Below, one piece after another: positions 1 to 5,651 of a stretch of 5,659 bases of DNA (position 1 is the stretch's first letter; every line of letters starts with the position of its first letter). The DNA is taken from positions 1-5,659 of the forward strand of contig DOWN01000115.1 in the NCBI GenBank assembly GCA_003519545.1, in the 5' to 3' direction. The notes beneath the pieces were generated by a model. That model was given only the letters and a program-made list of their open reading frames with translations, searched no databases and had not been told where the DNA came from. A program made the position numbers and the translations under genes. This stretch comes from Bacteroidota bacterium (GTDB taxonomy: Bacteria > Bacteroidota > Ignavibacteria > Tepidaquicellales > Tepidaquicellaceae).

Positions 1-1
1 A

Positions 2-178
2 TTAGGATATAATAATCAGCAAAGACAAGATTTAAAAACAGGTAGTGCAGTTGGGTTAGCAGGTTTTTCCATAGGAGTTGGAATTAAAATCAGAAACTAC
101 AGACTTGATTATGCTTTTAATTCATTGGGAAATGTCGGTTCAACTCACAGAGTTAATTTAGCGTTTGATATAAAATAA
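2..178 (+). CDS. Partial CDS: C-terminal end of a probable PorV/PorQ-type outer-membrane beta-barrel protein
   Basis: An open frame enters from the left edge and gives 58 residues before a TAA stop at 176-178; the start lies outside the window. The visible part alternates polar and hydrophobic residues as beta-barrel strands do. It contains GVGIKIRNYRLDYAF followed by a glycine-rich turn and STHRVNLAF near the end. This pattern (glycine-rich strand, R-x-Y-R-x-D-Y-A, then G-x-T-H-R-hydrophobic strand) resembles the C-termini of PorV/PorQ family (UPF0164-like) proteins, which are common in Bacteroidota and relatives and sit in the outer membrane, some of them linked to type IX secretion. The last residues are DIK rather than a terminal Phe, so the barrel-closing strand probably ends at the preceding LAF. 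The gene converges on the minus-strand operon and shares its terminator. Family assignment rests on a short fragment; another beta-barrel family is possible. Confidence 0.6.
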   Translation, partial: LGYNNQQRQDLKTGSAVGLAGFSIGVGIKIRNYRLDYAFNSLGNVGSTHRVNLAFDIK

Positions 179-204
179 AATTTTTTGGAAGTTTGAATTG
201 AAAT

Positions 205-233
205 AAAAAAGCCGGATTAAACCGGCTTTTTTT
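205..233. terminator. Bidirectional intrinsic terminator between convergent genes
   Basis: An A-run (205-210) and GCCGG (211-215) pair with CCGGC (222-226) and a T-run (227-233) around a six-base loop, ATTAAA. The GC core is five perfect pairs, extended by A-T pairs on both sides, so a U-tract follows the hairpin in either direction. It lies 26 bases after the stop of the left-edge + strand gene and just after the mlaD stop on the minus strand. It therefore probably ends both transcription units. Confidence 0.9.
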
Positions 234-237
234 ATAA

Positions 238-1149
238 TCAGAATAAATTTATTTTGACTCCGTCTGTCCGGATTTTTTTGGTGAGTTTTTCAATCTCAAT
301 TAATGTCTTGTTCATATTTTCATAAAATTTTTCATCATACATAAATTTTCCAACGGAACCTTTCTGATCCTGGATATCAGTAACCATAACATTCAGATTG
401 TTTATTAAACTGTCAACTCTGTTAGTCAATACCTGAATATTTTCAAATGTTTTTTTGAATTCAGGGCTGCTATCATCAAGAATTGTATTTACGTTATCTA
501 CAGTCTGACCTACTTTGTTAGAAAGATTGCCAAGTGAAACTCTGTTTTCAGCAACAAGTAAATTTAAATTTCTTGAAGTTGATTCAAAATTTGCAATAGT
601 TCCTTTCATATTACTTTTTAACTGCGGATCACCAATTAAATCATTAACATTTACCAATACTTTATTTATGTTATCCGAATTAGAAGAAAATTTAGTCAGT
701 AAAACAGAAACAGAATCTCCAAGTTGATTTACTTTTCTGAACATTGCACCAATATCCGAACCTTCGCTACCAACAAGATGATTTGAATAATCAATTTCAT
801 TAGGGCTTTTGCCGGGATTTATATAAACACATTTACCGCCCATCAATTCAAGAATAGCAACTTCAACGACATAGTCTTGTCTTACTTTTACGGATTTATC
901 AAGAGTAAATTCAACTTCAATTGAATCTCCGATAAGTTTTATATCTTCAACTCTTCCCATTTTAACACCGAGCACAGTCACAGGATCGCCGACATTTAAA
1001 CCCGATACATTTGTAAAATACACTTTCATATCTCTCAAATCTTTACTTGATATAAAACCTTTTGCCCAAAAAGCAGTGGCAAGAATCAGAAAGATTGCAC
1101 CTAAAACAAACATACCGACTTTTATTTCAGAAAACTTTGGTTTTGCCAT
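238..1149 (-). CDS. mlaD: MlaD-like MCE-domain protein (lipid transport, substrate-binding component)
   Basis: The 303-residue protein has the MlaD layout. There is a short basic N-terminus, one membrane anchor at about residues 11-29, and an MCE domain at about 39-115 with the typical stretch GLNVGDPVTVLGVKMGRVEDI (residues 50-70) and LMGGKCVYINPG (102-113). A long predicted helical tail (about 135-295), rich in Asn, Ser and Leu, follows. It ends with GKFMYDEKFYENMN near residue 267 and a short hydrophobic DGVKINLF terminus. MCE proteins of this type form hexameric rings with the permease MlaE and ATPase MlaF and move phospholipids between inner and outer membranes; the helical tail may build a tube or needle-like extension. 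The ATG follows the greA TAA with no gap and no clear Shine-Dalgarno, so it is probably translated by coupling. It is the last gene of the operon. No mlaE or mlaF is in the window, so its partners must be elsewhere. The family is secure; the exact substrate is not shown. Confidence 0.88.
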   Translation of the reverse strand: MAKPKFSEIKVGMFVLGAIFLILATAFWAKGFISSKDLRDMKVYFTNVSGLNVGDPVTVLGVKMGRVEDIKLIGDSIEVEFTLDKSVKVRQDYVVEVAILELMGGKCVYINPGKSPNEIDYSNHLVGSEGSDIGAMFRKVNQLGDSVSVLLTKFSSNSDNINKVLVNVNDLIGDPQLKSNMKGTIANFESTSRNLNLLVAENRVSLGNLSNKVGQTVDNVNTILDDSSPEFKKTFENIQVLTNRVDSLINNLNVMVTDIQDQKGSVGKFMYDEKFYENMNKTLIEIEKLTKKIRTDGVKINLF

Positions 1150-1635
1150 TTATATCGATTTTGAAATTTCCAATATTTCGTATTCAATTTTTCCCGCAGG
1201 AACTTCAACTATAACAATATCACCGACTTTTTTGTTCAATAATGCTTTACCAACGGGTGAAGTAACTGAAATTTTATCGTTATCAAAATCCGCTTCTTCA
1301 GGAGATACAAGTGTATAAGTAATTTTTTCTCTCAATGATTTATCTTTAACCATAACTTTTGATAAAATTCTGGTTTCATCATCGGGAATATCTTCAGCAT
1401 TCACAATTACAACTCTTGATAAAACATTTTCAAGTTTGGCAATTTTAAGTTCAAGATTTCCTTGCTCTTCTTTTGCCGCATCATATTCAGCATTTTCACT
1501 TAAATCACCTTGAGATCTTGCTTCAGCAATTCTCTCAGCAATTGATTTTCTCTGATTAGTTTTTAAATCCAATAATTCCTTTTCAAGTTCTACAAGTCTG
1601 TCTCTTGAAAGGTAAACTGCTCCGGTATTTTCCAT
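1150..1635 (-). CDS. greA: Transcription elongation factor GreA
   Basis: The 161-residue protein matches the usual GreA length of about 158. Residues 1-75 form the N-terminal coiled coil, and its tip carries GDLSENAEYDAAKEEQ (residues 43-58). This holds the two acidic residues (D44 and E47) that position the catalytic magnesium in the RNA polymerase secondary channel. The C-terminal FKBP-like domain (about 83-161) ends in the characteristic SPVGKALLNKKVGDIV and VPAGKIEYEILEI. GreA rescues backtracked RNA polymerase by stimulating cleavage of the transcript 3' end. The ATG lies 7 bases after the ribBA stop with no evident Shine-Dalgarno, and the TAA stop directly abuts the mlaD ATG. GreB is less likely given the alignment of the N-terminal tip and C-terminal motifs, although GreA/GreB paralogues are not always separable by eye. 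Confidence 0.95.
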   Translation of the reverse strand: MENTGAVYLSRDRLVELEKELLDLKTNQRKSIAERIAEARSQGDLSENAEYDAAKEEQGNLELKIAKLENVLSRVVIVNAEDIPDDETRILSKVMVKDKSLREKITYTLVSPEEADFDNDKISVTSPVGKALLNKKVGDIVIVEVPAGKIEYEILEISKSI

Positions 1636-1642
1636 AATTTTA

Positions 1643-2866
1643 TTATTTATTAACTAATATTAGATGTCCGAGTTTATCTCTCTTTGTATTTAAATAATTT
1701 TCGTTTTCAGGATTTGATTCAATTTCAATCGGAATCCTTTCGACGATTTCAAGACCATATCCCTGAAGACCCACAACTTTTTTAGGGTTATTAGTCATCA
1801 GTTTAATTTTTTTAACTCCAAGTTTGCATAAAATCTGCGCACCAATTCCATAATCTCTTAAATCAGGTTTAAATCCTAATTCTAAATTCGCATCAACAGT
1901 ATCTTTGCCTTGTTCTTGTAATTCATACGCTTTCAGTTTATTCCTTAGCCCGATACCACGACCTTCCTGACGCATATATAACACAATTCCCGAGCCTTCC
2001 TTTTCTATCATCTTCATTGCCTGTAATAACTGATCTCTGCAATCACATTTAATAGAACCAAATATATCACCTGTTAAACATTCAGAATGAACTCTAATTA
2101 AAACCGGAGTGTCACTTTTTATTTCACCTTTAACAAGTGCAATATGTTCCTTTGAATCAACATCACTTTCAAATAGATGAATTTTAAAATCTCCGAATCT
2201 TGTAGGTAATCTTGTTTCAATAATTCTGTGAACGAGATTTTCTTTAGTTAATCTGTATTCAATTAAATCTTTTATACTGATTAACTTCAAATCAAATTTT
2301 TTTGCAATCTTTATCAAATCAGGTAACCTTGCCATTGATCCGTCTTCATTCAAAACTTCGCATAAAACACCTGCAGGAAAATGTCCGCATAGTTTTGCAA
2401 GATCTACAACCGCTTCCGTATGTCCAGCCCTTCTCAATACACCGCCTTTCATTGCCTTTAAAGGGAAAATGTGACCCGGTCTTCCTAGGTCAGAAGGTTT
2501 AGTATCTTTATCAATTAATGCTTTGATTGTTTTATCTCTGTCGTAAACAGAAATTCCTGTTGTAGTATCAATTTTATAATCAACACTAATTGTAAAAGCA
2601 GTTTCATGAAGTGCAGTATTAACATTCGTCATCATATTCAAATCAAGTTCTTTTAATCTGTCTTCTTCCATTGGGACACAGATTAAACCACCGGCATTTT
2701 TAACAAGAAAGTTGACAAGTTCAGGTGTACATTTCTCCGCAGAGAAAATCATATCACCTTCATTTTCACGGTCTTCATCGTCAACTACAATTACAATTTT
2801 TCCGTTCTTGTAATCTTCAAGTGCAGACTCAATAGAGTCTAATATTTTTTCTTTTTTTTCAGACAT
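1643..2866 (-). CDS. ribBA: Bifunctional RibBA: 3,4-dihydroxy-2-butanone 4-phosphate synthase / GTP cyclohydrolase II
   Basis: The 407-residue fusion catalyses both entry steps of riboflavin synthesis. The N-terminal RibB half (about 8-205) makes dihydroxybutanone phosphate from ribulose 5-phosphate. It carries VVDDEDRENEGD (27-38), TTGIS (102-106), GRPGHIFPL (128-136), RRAGHTEA (145-152) and the LCEVLNEDGSMARLPDL stretch (168-184), so the expected acidic and His active-site residues are present. The C-terminal RibA half (about 210-400) opens the GTP imidazole ring. It has zinc ligands C263, C274 and C276 in HSECLTGD and KCDC, followed by YMRQEGRGIGL (297-307), DLRDYGIGAQIL (335-346) and LMTNNPKK (356-363). 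Both halves therefore look active. The ATG overlaps the yajC stop by one base (TAATG), indicating translational coupling, and greA follows after 7 bases. There is no leader in which an FMN riboswitch could sit, so any flavin control would have to act elsewhere. The first codons are very A-rich (A7-A8 runs near positions 2843-2859). Confidence 0.97.
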   Translation of the reverse strand: MSEKKEKILDSIESALEDYKNGKIVIVVDDEDRENEGDMIFSAEKCTPELVNFLVKNAGGLICVPMEEDRLKELDLNMMTNVNTALHETAFTISVDYKIDTTTGISVYDRDKTIKALIDKDTKPSDLGRPGHIFPLKAMKGGVLRRAGHTEAVVDLAKLCGHFPAGVLCEVLNEDGSMARLPDLIKIAKKFDLKLISIKDLIEYRLTKENLVHRIIETRLPTRFGDFKIHLFESDVDSKEHIALVKGEIKSDTPVLIRVHSECLTGDIFGSIKCDCRDQLLQAMKMIEKEGSGIVLYMRQEGRGIGLRNKLKAYELQEQGKDTVDANLELGFKPDLRDYGIGAQILCKLGVKKIKLMTNNPKKVVGLQGYGLEIVERIPIEIESNPENENYLNTKRDKLGHLILVNK

Positions 2867-3192
2867 TATTTTTTAGCAGGAGTGATATCTGTCTTTCCAA
2901 TTATTGTGGAAATTGATGATCTCTCCATTTTTACTTTTACACCTTCAGCAATCTTGACAAGCAAAGTATTATCTTCGATACCGTCAACAGTTCCATAAAT
3001 ACCTCCTGCTGTAATCACTTTATCGCCTTTCTCAACAGAGTCAAGAAGTTTTTGTCTTTCCTTTTGTCTTTTTTGCTGAGGTCTTAAAATCAAAAAATAA
3101 AAAATTACTATAATTAATAAAAACGGGAGTATTGAAGACAATAAAGACTCCATTCCACCCGGTGCTGCCTGTAATAAAATTATTTTATCCAC
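2866..3192 (-). CDS. yajC: Sec translocase accessory protein YajC
   Basis: The 108-residue protein has a short N-terminal segment (DKIILLQAAPGG), a single strongly hydrophobic membrane segment at about residues 19-37, and immediately after it the YajC hallmark LRPQQKRQKE (36-45). A small beta-rich cytoplasmic domain follows (about 50-95), with DKVITAGGIYGTV (57-69) and IAEGVKVKMERSSIS (81-95). YajC associates with SecDF-YidC at the inner membrane and assists protein export. The start is GTG, two bases after the tgt TAA. The next in-frame Met (residue 14) would remove the LQAAPGG segment that resembles homologues, so GTG is preferred. tgt followed by yajC is a conserved gene order in many bacteria, but the usual downstream secD/secF are replaced here by ribBA, whose ATG overlaps this stop by one base. 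Confidence 0.95.
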   Translation of the reverse strand: MDKIILLQAAPGGMESLLSSILPFLLIIVIFYFLILRPQQKRQKERQKLLDSVEKGDKVITAGGIYGTVDGIEDNTLLVKIAEGVKVKMERSSISTIIGKTDITPAKK

Positions 3193-3194
3193 GT

Positions 3195-4334
3195 TTATTT
3201 ATTTTTGTTTGATAAATATTTATTTAAAAAATCTTTTTTAAAATTTAAAAATCTGTTTTCTTTTATAGCAACTCTGATATTTTTCATAAGGTTAAGATAA
3301 AATCCAAGATTATGAATTGATATCAATATACTTCCGAGAATTTCCCCCGATAAAAATAAATGTCTAAGATAAGACAAAGAGTAATTTTCAGAAGTATAAG
3401 TTTTACATTCTTCATCAGGAGAATTATTATCAAATTTATATTTTAAATTTTTTATGTTTATTTCTCCGTAAGTTGTATATAACTTTCCATGTCTTGCATT
3501 TCTTGTTGGTAAAACACAATCAAACATATCAACACCGTTTTCAATGCAGTTTAATAAATCTTCAGGTGTCCCAACTCCCATAAGATAAACCGGCTTTTCG
3601 GGATTCATAATTGAAACACAATATTCAACTGTTTCATTCATCAACTCTTTTGGTTCACCAACTGCTAAACCACCGATTGCATTTCCTGAAAAATTCAAAC
3701 TGTCAAGAAATTCAATGCTTTCTTTCCTGAGATTTTTATTTGTGCTTCCTTGATTAATTGAGAATAAAAATTGCTCAAATCCGTATTTAGATTCAGAATT
3801 TACAAAATGATCTAAACATCTTTTTTCCCAGTTATGAGTTATCTCCAGAGACTTTATTGCATCTTTTTCAGAAATCGGATAAGGCATACATTCATCAAGT
3901 GGCATCATAATATCAGATCCGATGATTCTTTGTATATCCACCACTTTTTCTGGAGTAAAAAAATGTTTTGAACCGTCTATGTGTGAAGAAAACTCTACAC
4001 CTTCACCGGTAATTTTTTTTAAATCAGATAAACTGAATATTTGAAATCCACCGCTATCGGTCAGAATACTTTTATTCCAATTCATAAATTTATGTAATCC
4101 ACCGGCATTCTCAAGAACATCACAACCCGGTCTCAAATATAAATGATAAGTATTGGAAAGTAAAATTCTGCAATCAAAATTATTGAGATATGATAAATCA
4201 ACTGCTTTAACAGTTCCCAAAGTTCCAACCGGCATGAAAACAGGAGTTTCAATTTCAGAATGTGAAGTTTTTATAATTCCGCATCTGGCTTTTATACCTT
4301 CAGTGCTATTACAAAGAACATTAAAAAAATTCAA
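3195..4334 (-). CDS. tgt: Queuine/preQ1 tRNA-guanine transglycosylase, with degenerate zinc site
   Basis: Tgt swaps guanine-34 of GUN-anticodon tRNAs for preQ1 in the queuosine pathway. Numbering is from the TTG at 4332-4334, giving 379 residues. The TIM-barrel motifs are present: TPVFMPVGT near residue 30, TDSGGFQIFSL with general-base D93, PLDEC with D147, GGLAVGE (221-227), YLMGVGTPEDLL, and DMFDCVLPTRNARHG with nucleophile D272. Two features are unusual. The conserved QGG reads Q195-G196-S197. The zinc site, normally C-x-C-x2-C plus a distant His, reads C310-K-T312-Y-T-S315 with H341 kept, so two of three cysteines are missing. Start choice: an upstream in-frame TTG at 4349 is possible. 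However, the TTG at 4334 overlaps the glycosyltransferase stop as TTGA, has GGGAG 8 bases upstream, and gives an N-terminus nearer the family norm. It precedes yajC by two bases. Confidence 0.93.
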   Translation of the reverse strand: MNFFNVLCNSTEGIKARCGIIKTSHSEIETPVFMPVGTLGTVKAVDLSYLNNFDCRILLSNTYHLYLRPGCDVLENAGGLHKFMNWNKSILTDSGGFQIFSLSDLKKITGEGVEFSSHIDGSKHFFTPEKVVDIQRIIGSDIMMPLDECMPYPISEKDAIKSLEITHNWEKRCLDHFVNSESKYGFEQFLFSINQGSTNKNLRKESIEFLDSLNFSGNAIGGLAVGEPKELMNETVEYCVSIMNPEKPVYLMGVGTPEDLLNCIENGVDMFDCVLPTRNARHGKLYTTYGEINIKNLKYKFDNNSPDEECKTYTSENYSLSYLRHLFLSGEILGSILISIHNLGFYLNLMKNIRVAIKENRFLNFKKDFLNKYLSNKNK

Positions 4335-5095
4335 CGCACCGGCTCCCAACTGTCAGAACTCGATTTGTTGAAGAAAGTAACATATATTGAATTTAAATAC
4401 CAATCCATAAAAACTTTAAAGTATCCGAACTTTCTGTATCTTCTCGGAGATTCATAGATAATCAAATCCTTACTGAATTTAATTTTCCCTTTTCCCGCTA
4501 TCCTTTTATACAGATCATAATCTTCACCTGCAAATAATTTTTCATTATAACCATTTTGCTCAAGATAAACTTTTCTCCTCATCACATGTGCTTCGCCACG
4601 TCCCATACCAAGATTTATTTTATTTATCAATCTTGTATAGTTATTATAAAAGGCATGAAACATCTTATCAATCATTATTTCCTCTTCAGGAAAAACATAA
4701 ACAGGACAAGCAATTGCAGAAACATCCGTCGTATTAAATATCTCTAAAACTTTATTAAAAAAGTATTCAGTGTCTCTAATACATGTATCCGCATTAAAAA
4801 AAATAAGAACATCTCCTTTAGATATTGACGCCCCTTTGTTTCGCCCTTCGGAAATGTTCTGCTTTCTATGTTCCTTATGAACTGTAATTTGATCAACAAT
4901 ACCACTTGACTTATTTACCAGTTCAATTGTTTTATCATCACTACCTCCGTCACTCACAATTATTTCAAGATTGAACTTTTTTTTTAATTCGGGAGTGAAT
5001 TGAGATAATGTTTTAAGAATTAATTTTTCTTCATTTAATGTCGGAATAATTATACTAATAACCGAATTAGCAGACGATCCTTCAATTCCCTGCAT
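4331..5095 (-). CDS. Family 2 glycosyltransferase (GT-A fold), acceptor unknown
   Basis: The 254-residue protein begins almost at once with the GT2 core. It shows VISIIIPTLNEEK (12-24), EIIVSDGGSDDKT (44-56) for nucleotide-sugar binding, SEGRNKGA (82-89), and FFNADTCI (99-106), where N-A-D replaces the usual D-x-D metal motif with its last Asp kept. FAGEDYDLYKRI (188-199) supplies the likely catalytic-base Glu-Asp pair. SPRRYRKFGY (216-225) and the terminal WEPVR are seen in a subgroup of small soluble GT2 enzymes. There is no signal peptide or clear transmembrane domain, though about 232-242 is hydrophobic and may contact the membrane, so it is probably cytoplasmic and acts on a lipid-linked or surface-glycan precursor. 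The ATG overlaps the rpmB stop by one base (TGATG) and the stop overlaps the tgt start, so it is embedded in the operon. Donor and acceptor cannot be read from the sequence. An A9 run near 4977-4985 is in frame here. Confidence 0.88.
   Translation of the reverse strand: MQGIEGSSANSVISIIIPTLNEEKLILKTLSQFTPELKKKFNLEIIVSDGGSDDKTIELVNKSSGIVDQITVHKEHRKQNISEGRNKGASISKGDVLIFFNADTCIRDTEYFFNKVLEIFNTTDVSAIACPVYVFPEEEIMIDKMFHAFYNNYTRLINKINLGMGRGEAHVMRRKVYLEQNGYNEKLFAGEDYDLYKRIAGKGKIKFSKDLIIYESPRRYRKFGYFKVFMDWYLNSIYVTFFNKSSSDSWEPVR
4343..4347 (-). promoter_or_regulatory. Possible ribosome binding site deciding the tgt start
   Basis: GGGAG on the minus strand, inside the last codons of the glycosyltransferase gene, lies 8 bases before the TTG at 4332-4334. 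It begins only two bases inside the alternative TTG at 4347-4349, so it can serve only the inner start. The bases also encode Trp-Glu of the WEPVR terminus, so the match may be coincidental. Confidence 0.45.
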
Positions 5096-5307
5096 CAGAT
5101 GTTTTGCAGGATTTTAGTCCCTTTTTTATTAATAGTTTTTAAAGCCCTTGCAGATAATTTCAAAGTAACCCATCTTTTTTCGCTTTCAATCCAAATTCTT
5201 TTTTTCTTAAGATTTGGCAGTTGTCTGCGTTTGGTCTTATTATTTGCGTGTGAAACATTATTACCTGTCAGAGGCTTTTTACCTGTTAATTCACAAACTT
5301 TTGACAT
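5095..5307 (-). CDS. rpmB: Large-subunit ribosomal protein bL28
   Basis: The 70-residue, strongly basic protein has the bL28 signature from its first residues: SKVCELTGKKPLTGNNVSHA (2-21), then NKTKRRQLPNLKKKRIW (23-39), WVTLKLSARALKTI (46-59) and a final KKG segment. Only one Cys (C5) is present, so this is the zinc-free form of bL28 rather than the four-cysteine form. The protein sits in the 50S subunit near the E site. The ATG is preceded by AAGGA at 8 bases, the best ribosome binding site in the window. The stop overlaps the glycosyltransferase ATG by one base. rpmG (bL33), which often neighbours rpmB, is not beside it here. A hairpin with a T-run lies just upstream and might make its expression subject to readthrough control. 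Confidence 0.97.
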   Translation of the reverse strand: MSKVCELTGKKPLTGNNVSHANNKTKRRQLPNLKKKRIWIESEKRWVTLKLSARALKTINKKGTKILQNI

Positions 5308-5315
5308 ATTGTTTT

Positions 5316-5320
5316 TCCTT
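5316..5320 (-). promoter_or_regulatory. Ribosome binding site of rpmB
   Basis: The minus strand reads AAGGA here, 8 bases before the rpmB ATG (5305-5307). It stands out because the other starts in this window, apart from possibly tgt, lack a recognisable Shine-Dalgarno. The heptamer ATAAGGA that contains it (5316-5322) occurs a second time at 5339-5345, inside the loop of the upstream hairpin. Confidence 0.7.
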
Positions 5321-5364
5321 ATAAAAAAATGAACTTTATCCTTATTAGCAGAAAAAAGTTCATT
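5321..5364 (-). terminator. Hairpin plus T-run between the 68-residue gene and rpmB: weak terminator or attenuator
   Basis: A perfect 10-base inverted repeat, AATGAACTTT (5328-5337 on the + strand) and AAAGTTCATT (5355-5364), encloses a 17-base loop. Read on the minus strand the hairpin is followed at once by seven or more T residues (5323-5329), the arrangement of an intrinsic terminator for transcripts leaving the 68-residue gene. There is no T-run in the opposite direction. The stem has only three G-C pairs, so termination is probably partial. That would let the 68-residue gene be made in excess of the downstream operon, or make readthrough a control point. A separate promoter for rpmB within the 75-base gap was not evident. 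Confidence 0.5.
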
Positions 5365-5382
5365 AAAGTAGTTATTTAAAAA

Positions 5383-5589
5383 TTAACCTAAGTATGGTTT
5401 GTATGTTGATTCATATACCCTCATATTTCTATCAAGAAATTTCCAGGTACCTTTTTCAGTTTTCACTGTTTCAACATATCTTACGTTTATAATTTTGGTT
5501 TCTTTACCGGTGTCAGGGCACGTAACTATAAGTTCCGACTTTTTAGCCCCTTTTCCGGCTTTATCCATGAATGATTGCTGTTTTGCCAT
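5383..5589 (-). CDS. Small basic protein of unknown function upstream of rpmB (68 aa)
   Basis: I do not recognise this 68-residue protein with certainty. It is lysine-rich and strongly basic. Its N-terminus MAKQQSFMDKAGKGAKK is probably flexible, followed by a beta-like stretch IVTCPDTGKETKIINV (21-36) with a single Cys24. The segment VKTEKGTWKFLDRNMRV (42-58) comes next, and it ends STYKPYLG. There is no signal peptide or membrane segment. Its size, charge, position beside rpmB and the V-K-T-x-K-G-x-W-x-F pattern recall the small DUF4295 proteins found next to rpmB/rpmG in Bacteroidota. The resemblance is loose and is inference only. A role on or near the ribosome is plausible. The ATG at 5587-5589 gives a typical MAK start; no Shine-Dalgarno is evident. 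It is probably the first gene of the minus-strand run, although a hairpin with a T-run separates it from rpmB. Confidence 0.75.
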   Translation of the reverse strand: MAKQQSFMDKAGKGAKKSELIVTCPDTGKETKIINVRYVETVKTEKGTWKFLDRNMRVYESTYKPYLG

Positions 5590-5651
5590 TATCGTATATT
5601 AAACATTAAAATTAACGATTATTTAAATCAATTTAAAGTGTTAAAAACGGT

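Noticed and set aside
515..727. A + strand open frame inside mlaD, and similar + strand frames at 1076-1318, 2302-2502, 4153-4371, 4556-4747, 5099-5332 and 5399-5602
   Set aside because: Each lies antisense to a well-supported gene, has no recognisable domain, and its composition is what the complementary strand of an AT-rich gene would give.
2864..2870. FMN riboswitch or other leader control for ribBA
   Set aside because: ribBA starts within the yajC stop codon, so there is no untranslated leader and no RFN-type element can be fitted.
4977..4985. A9 run (minus strand) inside the glycosyltransferase gene as a possible phase-variation or slippage site
   Set aside because: The frame is intact across it, it encodes an ordinary Lys-Lys-Lys, and runs of 7-9 A/T are frequent throughout this AT-rich window (for example in tgt near 4013 and ribBA near 2851).
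4331..5095. Glycosyltransferase as a recently transferred gene
   Set aside because: Its base composition appears like that of its neighbours and its start and stop both overlap adjacent genes, which argues for an established operon member.
5590..5648. Weak inverted repeat ATCGT/ACGAT and TTGATT as a second promoter or operator ahead of the 68-residue gene
   Set aside because: The match is only five base pairs over a 19-base loop in almost pure A/T sequence, and no -10 box stands at the proper distance from TTGATT.
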